Shown piece by piece: positions 18,532 through 27,358 of a stretch of 64,000 nt of DNA. The notes below the pieces were generated by a model that saw nothing but the letters and a program-made list of their open reading frames with translations, was not told where the DNA came from and ran no database searches. The first letter of the stretch is position 1. Each line of letters starts with the position of its first letter. Location of the stretch: positions 310,001 to 374,000 of the forward strand of contig NZ_JYKA01000003.1 of NCBI RefSeq assembly GCF_001676875.1, written 5' to 3'. This stretch comes from Chromobacterium subtsugae. GTDB lineage: Bacteria; Pseudomonadota; Gammaproteobacteria; Burkholderiales; Chromobacteriaceae. The translations under genes and the position numbers were made by a program.

Positions 18532-19644
18532 TCAGTTGTAACTCATGCCGTTTTGCACATCGCGGTAGACAAAACTCAGTCCGATCGGCGGCTTGGGCTG
18601 GCCCTTGTCGTAGCCAAGCAGCATTGAAGGGTTCATCAGGCTGGCCGACAGCACCTTGAGGTCGAACATCAGGCCGATGGCCGTGTCCATCTGGCCAGGC
18701 TCGCCGTTGAAGGCCTGGTGCAGGCTGTTGAGCAGGCTGCTGTAGCTGTAGGCGAAGCGTTCGATCAGCGTGCGCTCCTGGCTGTTTTCCGGGTAGTCCT
18801 CCGGTTTGGGCGTGGGCGGCATCGGCCACACGCCGTCCTGATTGAAAGGAATGGGCTTGCCGCCGAAGCAATAGCCTTTGCCGTCGGGACAGGGCGTGAT
18901 TTCGCGGCCGTTGGCGATGGATTCGAATTTGTAGTAGTGGGCCAGGTCCTCCAGTTTTTCCGGAGCGTTCGGATTCTGATAGGGGCTGGCGCTGGTGCCT
19001 TCGCCCTGGGTGATGATCACGTCTATCGCCTTCTTGGCGCTGTCCACGTCGGTGATGGGGAACAGCACCTGGGGCGGGAAGTAGTTCAGCACTTGCTGCG
19101 GCAATTGGCCGAATTGCAACTGGCCGCTCAACTCGTCCAGCTTGTACTTGATGCTTTCGTAGTACTCGCCGATGGTGTGGAATTCCGGTTCCTGGCCTTT
19201 TGCGTAAAGTCCGATCATTTCATGTACCGGGATCGGGTCGGTCGGCTCTTCAATTCCCATGAAGGTCTTGCGCGTCAAGTCGAGGCTGAAGGCTTCGATG
19301 CCGACGATCAGGCCGTCGGCGATGCCCATCGGCAGCGGGCCTGGGTAATTCGGGATGAAGTCCGGCGTGTTGATGCGCGGATGGCCGCCAATGGCGATCA
19401 GGATATTGGCGGAGATGGTCATGTGCAGCATCTCTTGCATCACGATGCCGTGGATCAGTTTGCCGATTTCGCGGTTTTGGCCTGGTTTCAGCGACAGCAT
19501 GGCGGTGAGATAGGGCGGGATGGTGCTGTGCTCCAGTTCGATCGCCTTTTGCAGGTAGAAATGCAATTGCGCCGGCGTGGTGGCGCTGAGCAGGCCCTGG
19601 ATGAATTTTTTGTCGATCTGGAAGGCGGGTATGCGCTTGGTCAT
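18532..19644 (-). CDS. Ferritin-like protein matching the C-terminal domain of VioB (iminophenyl-pyruvate dimer synthase family)
   Basis: 370 residues. Helical diiron-type domain with E36, E38-H39 (AIELEHSTIPPYLTAML) and E71-x-x-H74 (VMQEMLHMTISANIL), matching VioB's LELSVMLQYL and HEEMIHYLVVNNLL. Further shared landmarks are ITQGEGTSASP (213-216 QGEG; VioB has TDQGEGGA) and DLAHYYKF (VioB SPHYEH). The VioB/StaD/RebD family couples two oxidised aromatic amino acids, so an oxidative dimerisation role is plausible but unproven. It has a good AGAGGA ribosome site, starts ten bases after the gene for the other half, and is followed by eboD. Confidence 0.8.
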   Translation of the reverse strand: MTKRIPAFQIDKKFIQGLLSATTPAQLHFYLQKAIELEHSTIPPYLTAMLSLKPGQNREIGKLIHGIVMQEMLHMTISANILIAIGGHPRINTPDFIPNYPGPLPMGIADGLIVGIEAFSLDLTRKTFMGIEEPTDPIPVHEMIGLYAKGQEPEFHTIGEYYESIKYKLDELSGQLQFGQLPQQVLNYFPPQVLFPITDVDSAKKAIDVIITQGEGTSASPYQNPNAPEKLEDLAHYYKFESIANGREITPCPDGKGYCFGGKPIPFNQDGVWPMPPTPKPEDYPENSQERTLIERFAYSYSSLLNSLHQAFNGEPGQMDTAIGLMFDLKVLSASLMNPSMLLGYDKGQPKPPIGLSFVYRDVQNGMSYN

Positions 19645-19654
19645 GGCAGATCCT

Positions 19655-21661
19655 CTACTTGGCCGTTTTCTGGCGGAAGGATGTGGAGGCGGTGGGCCGC
19701 GGCTGGCGGATCGCGCTTTCCCGCAACTCTATCTCGACGATTTCGGGTTCCGGCGGCGTGGTTTCCGCCTGCTTCGGCGCCATGGCGCTGAGCCAGGAGA
19801 GCAGCATCTCTCTGTTGGCGTCGGACAGGTCGCGCGACACCGGCATGTAGTTGGGGTCGGTCGGCGGCAGCGAGAAAGCCAGCAGCAGCGCGTGGCGATG
19901 GGCGCGCACCGATTCGTAGTTGCCCAGATCCACCAGGTGGCGGCTCATGATCGGATACAGGTTGCCGTATTGCTGCAGGATGGGTTGGATATCCCGTTCC
20001 CAGGTGGGGTGCTTGGGAATGGCCGTCTTGTTGAAGGCTAACAGGCTGACGAAATTCCAGTATTCGCAGTACGGCCCGCCCGGAACGGTGGCCATTTTCC
20101 CGGCGTAGCTGTCCGGCGGCGGCTGGAAGCCGTAGCTGAGCGCATACAGCTGGCCGTCGATATAGCCGCGCGGCGTTTCGCCCAGTGGCGGCGACGCGGA
20201 GATGGTCAGCGAGCCCTTGCCGTGGAAGTCGGTTTCCAGTTGCTCGGGCACCTGCAGATTGGCTTCGGGGAAGCCCACATGCGGGGTATCCACCGGCGGG
20301 GTCAGCGAATTGTTCGACATGCCGGTGCCGCCCATCGGGTTGCTGTTGGGATTGCCGGGCGGCAATTGCCAGACATGCAGCTTGGTGGCCAGCGGCTTGC
20401 CGAACTGGCTGGCATAGAAATCCACCTGCTGCGGCGTGTCGGGATTCAGCCGGAACACGTGGCCGTCGGCCCGCGCGTACTGGCCGTCGATGGCTTCGTA
20501 AGTCAGCACCGGGTATTTGCCGCTGCTTTGTTGGGGGCCCAGCAGCAGCAGCGGCGTTTGTCCCAGATAGGCGGCGATGTATTGCTTGTTTTCCAGTGTC
20601 GCCTGGTTGTCGCTCTCGCCGGCCGCGTAACAGAAACCCTGGATGCCCGCCGTGCGGGTGTACCAGCCTTCCTGCAGGTAGTCGACGGTGCCCAATGGGA
20701 CAAACTCTGACGATTTCACGAGGGATGGGATGTGGTCGGTGTCGTCATCCAGTCGCGCCAGCGCCAGCGTCAGGGTGCCGATATTGTGCAACTGGCCGGT
20801 GGCGTCGGTGATCGGCAGGGCCAGGCCGAAATCCGCATAGAGGGTTTGCTGCTCGGGACGGTTGACGCATTGAAAACCGTACACGCCTCCCAGCGGCTGG
20901 GTCGGGAAGGGGGCGCCATTGGGCGTGGTGGGTTGCAAGGGGGTGGTCAGGTGGCGGCCCAGCACGAAGTGCTTGGGCTCGTCGCGGTGGTAGGGGCCGA
21001 TGCTGCCGCTGACCAGGCCCATGGTGAAGCGTTGGCTGGTGTTGTCGCGGGTGTAGCCGTACAGGTTGAAGTTGATCGACAGGCAACCTTGTTCGCTGGC
21101 TTCCTTCAAGGCCAGCAGCACGGCGGAGTCGGCGCAGCCGCTCCAGTCGACGTCGTGCAGGATGGACTGGTAGTTGGCGGCCATCGGCTGCTCCCAACGG
21201 CTTTGTGCGTTGAGCTGGCGTTGCCAGAGGTTCATCAGGGGCACCGGCAGCAGGTCGCCGCAGAAGAGCGCGCGCTCGGTCGGGCTGGCCAGCCGCACTT
21301 GCACGCCCCATAGTTGCGAGACGTACTGCATCTGCGGGTCGAGGTCGACTATCTTGCCCGGCGGCTGCTGGTCGGCGTTCTCCACGCGCAGACCGATCAC
21401 CGGATCCTCCTCCGGACAGGTGAGCAGCCGGTCGCCCAGCTGGGCGCCGGTGATCTTGCATTCTATGAAACGGAAAATGCCGGTGCCTTCCGGATTCCAG
21501 TAGCCTTCGGCGCCTTCCGGGCCGCCATCCGGGTAGTGCTGACGCTGATATTCGGGGCGGAAGGCTTCGTTGTCGTAGTAGCGGACGTCGTTGTTGACGG
21601 TGGAGGGGTCTGCCTGGAATACACCGGTGAAATTGATGCGCGGCGCGTCGAGATAGCTCAT
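19655..21661 (-). CDS. VioB N-terminal-domain homologue (split from its ferritin-like half)
   Basis: 668 residues from MSYLDAPRINFTG, preceded by AGGAG eight bases away; a longer open frame upstream is not needed. The start matches VioB (MSILDFPRIHFRG, with a following TxNxD). The end also matches: YPIMS at 569-573 (VioB YPFMS) and YMPVSRDLS at 605-613 (VioB YMPSTRELS). The middle is beta-rich and Pro/Gly-rich. Its length plus that of the next gene (668 + 370) approximates the single VioB polypeptide of about 1000 residues. First gene of the ebo operon. Substrate unknown; no amino acid oxidase gene (vioA type) is adjacent. Confidence 0.75.
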   Translation of the reverse strand: MSYLDAPRINFTGVFQADPSTVNNDVRYYDNEAFRPEYQRQHYPDGGPEGAEGYWNPEGTGIFRFIECKITGAQLGDRLLTCPEEDPVIGLRVENADQQPPGKIVDLDPQMQYVSQLWGVQVRLASPTERALFCGDLLPVPLMNLWQRQLNAQSRWEQPMAANYQSILHDVDWSGCADSAVLLALKEASEQGCLSINFNLYGYTRDNTSQRFTMGLVSGSIGPYHRDEPKHFVLGRHLTTPLQPTTPNGAPFPTQPLGGVYGFQCVNRPEQQTLYADFGLALPITDATGQLHNIGTLTLALARLDDDTDHIPSLVKSSEFVPLGTVDYLQEGWYTRTAGIQGFCYAAGESDNQATLENKQYIAAYLGQTPLLLLGPQQSSGKYPVLTYEAIDGQYARADGHVFRLNPDTPQQVDFYASQFGKPLATKLHVWQLPPGNPNSNPMGGTGMSNNSLTPPVDTPHVGFPEANLQVPEQLETDFHGKGSLTISASPPLGETPRGYIDGQLYALSYGFQPPPDSYAGKMATVPGGPYCEYWNFVSLLAFNKTAIPKHPTWERDIQPILQQYGNLYPIMSRHLVDLGNYESVRAHRHALLLAFSLPPTDPNYMPVSRDLSDANREMLLSWLSAMAPKQAETTPPEPEIVEIELRESAIRQPRPTASTSFRQKTAK

Positions 21662-21705
21662 GTCGGCTCCTGGGAGGGCACTGCGGTTGGCTACGGCCTC
21701 TAGCC

Positions 21706-21735
21706 AGAATAGGAGCCGCAAATCATGACATGCAA
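21706..21735 (-). promoter_or_regulatory. Candidate promoter of the vioB-like/ebo operon
   Basis: On the minus strand, TTGCAT (21735-21730) and TATTCT (21711-21706) lie 18 bases apart, about 45 bases before the first gene. No lux-box-like inverted repeat for a quorum-sensing regulator was seen in the 260-base gap. Confidence 0.35.
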
Positions 21736-21921
21736 ATTTGCTAGGCTGTACTTTGGTGCAGGTTGAATTGGGATAGCCCATAGTGTAAGCGGTGGGTGGA
21801 CTGTTTGATGTCATTGGTATTTTTGTTGCGGCGGGAACCAAGATCGGCGGATTAGCCCTAAGATGTCATCCCTTTGACTACCACGGTGCCGGGCGGGCAA
21901 GCCCGGCAGGTTTGCATACGA

Positions 21922-22524
21922 ATGGCTTTTCTCGAATCCCTGAATCAATCCCTGTTCCTGCTGATCAACGCCACCCCCGAAACCTCCCCGCTGGCCATCA
22001 AGGCGGCCACCCTCGTCGCCAAGGACGTGATGCTGCTGCTGCCGGTGTTCCTGGCGGCCATCTGGCTGTGGGGCCGGCCCGCGCTGCGCGATACCGTGTT
22101 GAAATCCTGCCTGCTGACGCTGGTCGCCCTGCTGGGCAACTGGTTGATCGGCCTGGCCTGGCCGCATCCGCGCCCGTTCGCGATGCCGATCGGCAATACC
22201 TTCCTGCTGCACGACGCCACGCCGTCCTTTCCCAGCAATCACGGCACCATCTTCGCCGTGATGGCCTTATGCTGGTGTTTCAGCCCGGCGCGCGGCTGGG
22301 GCTGGCTGCTGAGCCTGGCCGGCATCGCCGTCGCCTGGGCGCGGGTATTTCTCGGCGTGCACTTCCCGCTCGACATGCTGGGCGCCCTGCTGGTGTCCAT
22401 CTTCTGGTACGCTAGCCTGTCGCCGTTGTGGTCGCGCCGCGGGACGGCCCTGACCGAAACGCTGGAATCCTTGTACCGCCAGTTGTTGGCCAAACCGATC
22501 GCCGCCGGCCTGATCAGGCGCTAA
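21922..22524 (+). CDS. PAP2-family undecaprenyl-diphosphatase-like membrane phosphatase
   Basis: 200 residues from MAFLESLNQS. Five to six hydrophobic segments with the phosphatase motifs AWPHPRPF, PSNHGTIFA and ARVFLGVHFPLDMLGA in the order and spacing of BcrC/YbjG-type enzymes, which recycle undecaprenyl pyrophosphate outside the inner membrane. Lipid specificity cannot be told from sequence. The start at 21922 is chosen over 21874 by family length. The MFS gene follows closely. Confidence 0.85.
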   Translation: MAFLESLNQSLFLLINATPETSPLAIKAATLVAKDVMLLLPVFLAAIWLWGRPALRDTVLKSCLLTLVALLGNWLIGLAWPHPRPFAMPIGNTFLLHDATPSFPSNHGTIFAVMALCWCFSPARGWGWLLSLAGIAVAWARVFLGVHFPLDMLGALLVSIFWYASLSPLWSRRGTALTETLESLYRQLLAKPIAAGLIRR

Positions 22525-22570
22525 GCGCGCCCGTCGCTTCCGGCGGCCAATGATGTCGCCGGGAGCTTTC

Positions 22571-23779
22571 GTGCCGCAATCTTCCTCTCTGCTGTCCGTC
22601 GCCGGCCGTGCGGCTATCCCGCGCGGCGTCTGGGTGCTGGGCTGCGTCAGCCTGCTGATGGACGTGTCGTCCGAGCTGGCCCATAGCCTGCTGCCGCTGT
22701 TTCTGGCCGGCACCCTGGGCGTGCCCGTGCTGGCCATCGGCCTGATCGAGGGCGTGGCCGAGGCCACCGCGCTGATCTGCAAGGTGTTCTCCGGCGCGCT
22801 CAGCGACTGGCTGGGCAAACGCAAGCCGCTGGTCTTGCTGGGCTACGGCCTGGCGGCTTTCTCCAAGCCGCTTTTCCCTCTTGCCGACTCCGCCTCCACC
22901 GTGCTGTTCGCGCGCTTTGTCGACCGCGTCGGCAAGGGCGTGCGCGGCGCGCCGCGCGACGCGCTGATCGCCGACATCACGCCGCCGGCCATCCGCGGCG
23001 CGGCCTTCGGCCTGCGCCAGAGCATGGACACCGTCGGCGCGGTGCTGGGCCCGCTGCTGGCGATCGCGCTGATGTTTGTTTACCGCGACGACATCCGCAG
23101 CGCGCTGTGGTGGTCGTTGCCGCCGGCTTTGCTGGCGGTGGCCGCCATTTGGCTGTGGGTGCGGGAGCCGGCGGAACATGGCGAGAAAAGAGAGCGCGCG
23201 CCCATGCTCAACCGGGCGGCGCTGTCGCGATTTTCCGCAGGTTTCTGGGGCATAACCGCGCTGGGCGCGGTGTTCACGCTGGCGCGCTTCAGCGAGGCCT
23301 TCCTGGTGCTGCGCGGCGCCCAGTTGGGCTTGCCGCTGGCTTGGGCGCCGCTGGTGATGGTGGCGATGTCGGCCAGCTACGCGCTCAGCGCTTACCCCTT
23401 GGGCTGGCTGTCGGACCGCGTCAGCCGCGCGCGGCTGCTGCAGTTGTCGCTGCTGTTGCTGATCGCGGCGGACCTGGCTTTGGGCGCGGCCTCGGGTCCG
23501 GCGCTGTTGCTGGCCGGCGCGCTGTTGTGGGGCCTGCATCTGGGCTGCAGCCAGGGTTTGCTGTCGGCGCTGGTGGCGCAGACCGCGCCGGCGGGCCTGG
23601 CCGGATCGGCATTCGGCCTGTTCAATCTGGTCTGCGGCCTGGCGACCTTGCTGGCCAGCGTGGTGGCCGGCGCCTTGTGGCAAGAATGGGGTGCGGCGGC
23701 GACTTTCCATGGCGGCGCGGTATTCGCGGCGGCGGCGTGGCTGCTTGGCCTGGTTTTGCGTCCGCTGCGACAGTTCTGA
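22571..23779 (+). CDS. Major facilitator superfamily transporter
   Basis: About 402 residues with roughly 12 membrane segments. The MFS loop motif is seen as GALSDWLGKRKPL (between TM2 and TM3), repeated in the second half as GWLSDRVSRARLL; DRVGKGVRGAPRDALIAD and GAVLGPLLA also fit. The GTG at 22571 has GGGAG five bases upstream and is preferred over ATG 22550. Drug, sugar phosphate or metabolite substrate unknown. A product exporter for the ebo pathway is possible but it is transcribed the other way. Confidence 0.8.
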   Translation: MPQSSSLLSVAGRAAIPRGVWVLGCVSLLMDVSSELAHSLLPLFLAGTLGVPVLAIGLIEGVAEATALICKVFSGALSDWLGKRKPLVLLGYGLAAFSKPLFPLADSASTVLFARFVDRVGKGVRGAPRDALIADITPPAIRGAAFGLRQSMDTVGAVLGPLLAIALMFVYRDDIRSALWWSLPPALLAVAAIWLWVREPAEHGEKRERAPMLNRAALSRFSAGFWGITALGAVFTLARFSEAFLVLRGAQLGLPLAWAPLVMVAMSASYALSAYPLGWLSDRVSRARLLQLSLLLLIAADLALGAASGPALLLAGALLWGLHLGCSQGLLSALVAQTAPAGLAGSAFGLFNLVCGLATLLASVVAGALWQEWGAAATFHGGAVFAAAAWLLGLVLRPLRQF

Positions 23780-23902
23780 CAGATGGTGTCTTGACTGTGC
23801 GCAGATTGCCTGTTTTTTAAGCACACAGGCTGGCGAGTTGGTGGTAAAGTAAATGTAAAGTTATTTGCTTATATCAATTTGTTATGTGTCGGCGGAGTGA
23901 GC

Positions 23903-25195
23903 ATGTCTGAACGTGAAGTTAGGTTGTGGCCGGAGTTCGTCAAGGCCCTGAAACAGGAAGTGGTGCCGGCCCTGGGCTGTACCGAGCCGATTTCGCTGGC
24001 GCTGGCCGCCGCGCTGGCGACGCGCGAGCTGGGCAAGCCGCCGGAGCGCATCGACGCCTGGGTATCGGCCAACCTGATGAAGAACGGCATGGGCGTGACT
24101 GTGCCCGGCACCGGCACCGTCGGCCTGCCTATCGCCGCCGCGGTCGGCGCGCTGGGCGGCGACCCGGACGGCAAGCTGGAAGTGTTGAAGAGCCTGACCG
24201 TCGAGCAGGTGGCCGCCGGCAAGCAGATGCTGGCCGACGGCAAAGTGAAGCTGGGCGTGGCGGCGGTGCCCAACATCCTGTACGCCGAAGCCTGTGTCTG
24301 GCACGGCGACGAGTGCGCCCGCGTCGCCATCGCCGACGCCCACACCAATGTGATCAGGATCGAGCGCAACGGCGAGGTGAAGCTGAAGCGCGAAGCCGCC
24401 GACGCCAAGCCGGTGGAAAGCTACGAGCTGGGCGACGCCACCGCGCGCGACGTCTATGAGTTCGCGCTACGCGCGCCGCTGGACAGCATCGCCTTCATCC
24501 ACGACGCGGCGGTGCTGAACAGCGCGCTGGCCGACGAAGGCATGAGCGGCAAGTACGGCCTGCACATCGGCGCCACGCTGCAGCGGCAGATCGAGGCCGG
24601 GCTGCTGTCGGAAGGCCTGCTGTCCAACATCCTCACCCGCACCACCGCCGCGTCCGACGCGCGGATGGGCGGCGCCACGCTGCCGGCGATGAGCAATTCC
24701 GGCTCCGGCAACCAGGGCATCGCCGCGACGATGCCGGTGGTGGTGGTGGCCGAGCATGTCAAGGCAGACCAAGAAACGCTGATCCGCGCGCTGGCGCTGT
24801 CGCACCTGATCGCCGTTTACATCCACACCCGCTTGCCCAAGCTGTCGGCGTTGTGCGCGGTCACCACCGCGTCTATGGGCGCGGCGGCCGGCATGGCCCT
24901 GCTGCTGAACGGCGGTTATCCGGCGGTCAGCATGGCGATTTCCAGCATGATCGGCGACCTGGCCGGCATGATCTGCGACGGCGCGTCCAACAGCTGCGCG
25001 ATGAAGGTCTCCACCTCGGCCGGTTCCGGCTTCAAGGCTGTGCTGATGGCGCTGGACGGCACCCGCGTCACCGGCAACGAGGGCATCGTCGCCCATGATG
25101 TCGACGTATCCATCGCCAACCTGGGCAAGCTGGCTACCCAGGGCATGGCGCAGACTGACACCCAGATCCTGCAGATCATGATGGACAAGCGCTGA
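23903..25195 (+). CDS. cyuA: L-cysteine desulfidase (CyuA/YhaM, UPF0597 family)
   Basis: 430 residues from MSEREVRLW, with GGAG upstream. CyuA is an iron-sulfur enzyme that breaks L-cysteine into pyruvate, ammonia and sulfide. Family marks: [15 protein letters not shown] at the N-terminus, [34 protein letters not shown], and [17 protein letters not shown] with cluster cysteines. No cyuP transporter or cyuR regulator is next to it. It sits upstream of the sulfate gene block but is separated by a terminator and a decayed locus. Confidence 0.88.
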   Translation: MSEREVRLWPEFVKALKQEVVPALGCTEPISLALAAALATRELGKPPERIDAWVSANLMKNGMGVTVPGTGTVGLPIAAAVGALGGDPDGKLEVLKSLTVEQVAAGKQMLADGKVKLGVAAVPNILYAEACVWHGDECARVAIADAHTNVIRIERNGEVKLKREAADAKPVESYELGDATARDVYEFALRAPLDSIAFIHDAAVLNSALADEGMSGKYGLHIGATLQRQIEAGLLSEGLLSNILTRTTAASDARMGGATLPAMSNSGSGNQGIAATMPVVVVAEHVKADQETLIRALALSHLIAVYIHTRLPKLSALCAVTTASMGAAAGMALLLNGGYPAVSMAISSMIGDLAGMICDGASNSCAMKVSTSAGSGFKAVLMALDGTRVTGNEGIVAHDVDVSIANLGKLATQGMAQTDTQILQIMMDKR

Positions 25196-25217
25196 GCGCG
25201 GTTCACCACGATGCGAC

Positions 25218-25242
25218 AAGCCCGGCAGCGCCGGGCTTTTTT
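25218..25242 (+). terminator. Intrinsic terminator after cyuA
   Basis: AAGCCCGGC / GCCGGGCTT stem with AGC loop and a T-run of six ending the structure, 20 bases after the stop codon. Confidence 0.93.
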
Positions 25243-25260
25243 CTTGCCGCGCGGCGGGTT

Positions 25261-25730
25261 TCAACGGGAAGCCAGGTATTGCGCCGGCGGCGCGCCCAGC
25301 GCGCGGCGGAACATGGCGATGAAGTTGCTGGGCGAGGCGTAGCCCAGCGCGTCCGACACCTGGGCGACGGTTTTGCCCGACGCCAGCTGCTCCATCGCCT
25401 ATACCAGTTGCGCTTGTTGCCGCCAGCGCGAAAAGCTCATGCCGGTGTCGGCTTGGATCAGCCGGCGCAAGCTGCGGCCGGACAGCGCGCCGAGGCTGGC
25501 CCATTCATCGGTGGAACGGTCGGCGGCGGGGGCGGCCAGGATGGCGGCGGCGATGCGGCGCAGCCGCGGGTCGGCCGGCATCGGCAGGTGCAGTTCCTGC
25601 CGCGGCGCCTGGCGGATTTCGTCGACGATGACGTCGATGATGCGCTGCTGCTCCGGCGATGGCGGAGCGGCAGGATGCCAGCAGGCGGCCAGCCGCACCA
25701 GCGCCTGCAGCAACGGCAGGACGGCCAGAC
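25261..25730 (-). pseudogene. AraC-family regulator pseudogene (truncated and nonsense-interrupted)
   Basis: Minus-strand reading shows an AraC C-terminal half: LPLLQALVRLA, DEIRQAPRQELHLPMPADPR, SGRSLRRLIQADTGMSFSRW, then a TAG at 25401-25399, then in the same frame AMEQLASGKTVAQVSDALGY, ASPSNFIAMFRRALG and APPAQYLASR before a TGA. The TAG falls in the first HTH helix region where family members read through (CAG to TAG is the simplest change). The N-terminal cupin domain is missing: homology stops near 25730, where a monooxygenase fragment begins on the other strand. Not functional as seen. Confidence 0.85.
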
Positions 25731-26415
25731 ATATCCGGCGGCGCTGGCGGTGGCGGCGGACGGCCTGCATTCGGCCTTGCGCCGGCAATGGCTGCCGCTG
25801 GCGGAACCGCCGGCGACCGGCGCGCTGAATCTGTACGGCAAAGCGCGGATGGCTTGCGCCGATGATTTCGACGCCGATCTGCTGCGCGGGCCGACCATCG
25901 TTTTCGCCGACGGCTGCACGCTGGTGGTCGAGCCGATGCGCTTTCGCGCGCCAATGCCGGCGTGCCGGCCGAGTCCGGTCGACGATTATATCTACTGGGC
26001 GCTGTTCGGGCGGGAAGCCAGCCTAGGCGGCCGTCTGCCGCCGGACGAGGGCGCGGCGGCGTTGCGGGAGCGTGTCAGAGCGGCGGCGCGCGGCTGGCAT
26101 CCCAGCTTGCGCGCCTTGCTGGAGCGCACCGACGCGACAGCCATCATCGGGCGGGAAGTGCGGATGGCAGAGCGCGTGCCGGCTTGGCCGTCCGGCCGGC
26201 TGACGGTGCTGGGCGACGCCATCCACGCGATGAGTCCGGCCGGCGGCGTCGGCGCCAACACCGCGCTGGCCGACGCCGCCATGCTGGCGCAATGCCTGGC
26301 CGAAGGCGATATCGGGCGGGCGGTAGTCCGCTACGAAGCCGACATGCGCCAGCGCGCCGAGCGAGCGCTGGCGCTGACGCGGGCCGGCGCCGAACGGCTG
26401 CTGCGGCGCGCCTGA
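25730..26415 (+). pseudogene. FAD-dependent monooxygenase remnant (C-terminal part)
   Basis: About 228 codons matching the C-terminal two-thirds of aromatic-ring-hydroxylase-type flavoproteins: AADGLHSALRRQW near the start and LTVLGDAIHAMSPAGGVGAN (the GD motif that binds FAD ribityl) near the end. The N-terminal GxGxxG Rossmann segment is absent, and the reading frame simply continues into the opposite strand of the AraC remnant. It lacks a start site and could not bind FAD. The intact frame of the remainder suggests the loss is fairly recent. Confidence 0.8.
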
Positions 26416-26428
26416 GCCGCGGGTTGGC

Positions 26429-27358
26429 TTATTCCTGCACCGCCGGGCTCAGCGCCTGGCGCACGCTCTTCTCGCCCAGCGCCGGCGCGCACAGTTCGAT
26501 GAAGCGGTAGGCGTAGCTGCGCAGGTAATGGCCGCGGCGGATGGCGATGCGGCTGGTCTGCTGGCCGAACAGCGGCTCGCCGTCCACCACCTTGACGCCG
26601 TGGTCGCGCTGCGGGTCCACCGCCATCGAGGCGACGATGCCGACGCCCAGCTCCAGTTCGACATAGGTCTTGATCACGTCGGCGTCCAGCGCCGCCATCA
26701 CGATGTCGGGCGCGAGGCCGGCTTCGGCGAAGGCATTGTCGATGCGGGCGCGGCCGGTGAAACCGTGGTGGTAGGTGACGATAGGGTATTCGGCCAGCGT
26801 CTCCAGCGTCAGCGCCTGCCGGTGCAGCGGGTGCTCGGGCGGCGCGATCACGCAGTGGTTCCAGCTGTAGTAGGGGAAGGACACCAGTTCCGGCACCTCG
26901 GTCACCGCCTCGGTGGCGATGCCGATGTCCGCTTCGCCGGCCAGCAGCAGCCGCACCAGCTCGTCCGGGCTGGCCTGGTGCAGCACCAGGTGCACGCGCG
27001 GGAAGGCGCGCTTGAAGGCGGTCACCACCTGCGGCAGCGCGTAGCGCGCCTGGGTGTGGGTGGTGGCGATGGTCAGCTGGCCTTCGTCGCGCAGGCTGAA
27101 CTGCTCGGCCAGCCGCTTGATGTTGCCGGCGTCCAGCAGCATGCGCTCGACGATGGTCAGCAGTTCCTTGCCGGGGTCGGTCAGGCCGAGGAAGCGCTTG
27201 CCCTTGCGGATGAACAGCTCCACGCCCAGTTCGTCCTCCAGGTCCTTGATGTGCTTGCTGACGCCGGACTGCGAAGTGAACAGCGCGTTGGCTACCTCGG
27301 TCAGGTTGAAGCCCTGGCGCACGGTTTCGCGGATGATGCGCAGTTGCTGGAAGTTCAT
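26429..27358 (-). CDS. cysB: CysB-type LysR transcriptional regulator
   Basis: 309 residues. The LysR HTH starts [41 protein letters not shown], typical of CysB/Cbl, and the effector domain has the CysB marks [24 protein letters not shown] and [19 protein letters not shown]. CysB activates sulfate assimilation genes with N-acetylserine as co-inducer. Its ATG overlaps the cysA stop, so it is the last gene of the sulfate uptake operon, an arrangement seen in other betaproteobacteria; this may create feedback. Confidence 0.92.
   Translation of the reverse strand: MNFQQLRIIRETVRQGFNLTEVANALFTSQSGVSKHIKDLEDELGVELFIRKGKRFLGLTDPGKELLTIVERMLLDAGNIKRLAEQFSLRDEGQLTIATTHTQARYALPQVVTAFKRAFPRVHLVLHQASPDELVRLLLAGEADIGIATEAVTEVPELVSFPYYSWNHCVIAPPEHPLHRQALTLETLAEYPIVTYHHGFTGRARIDNAFAEAGLAPDIVMAALDADVIKTYVELELGVGIVASMAVDPQRDHGVKVVDGEPLFGQQTSRIAIRRGHYLRSYAYRFIELCAPALGEKSVRQALSPAVQE

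Noticed and set aside
12197-21661. The block as the violacein cluster itself
   Set aside because: No vioA, vioC, vioD or vioE homologues are present, and the VioB-like gene is split and divergent.
21662-21921. A direct repeat of the tRNA-Asn 3' end marking an integrated island
   Set aside because: Searched by eye for the T-arm and acceptor sequence; none seen.
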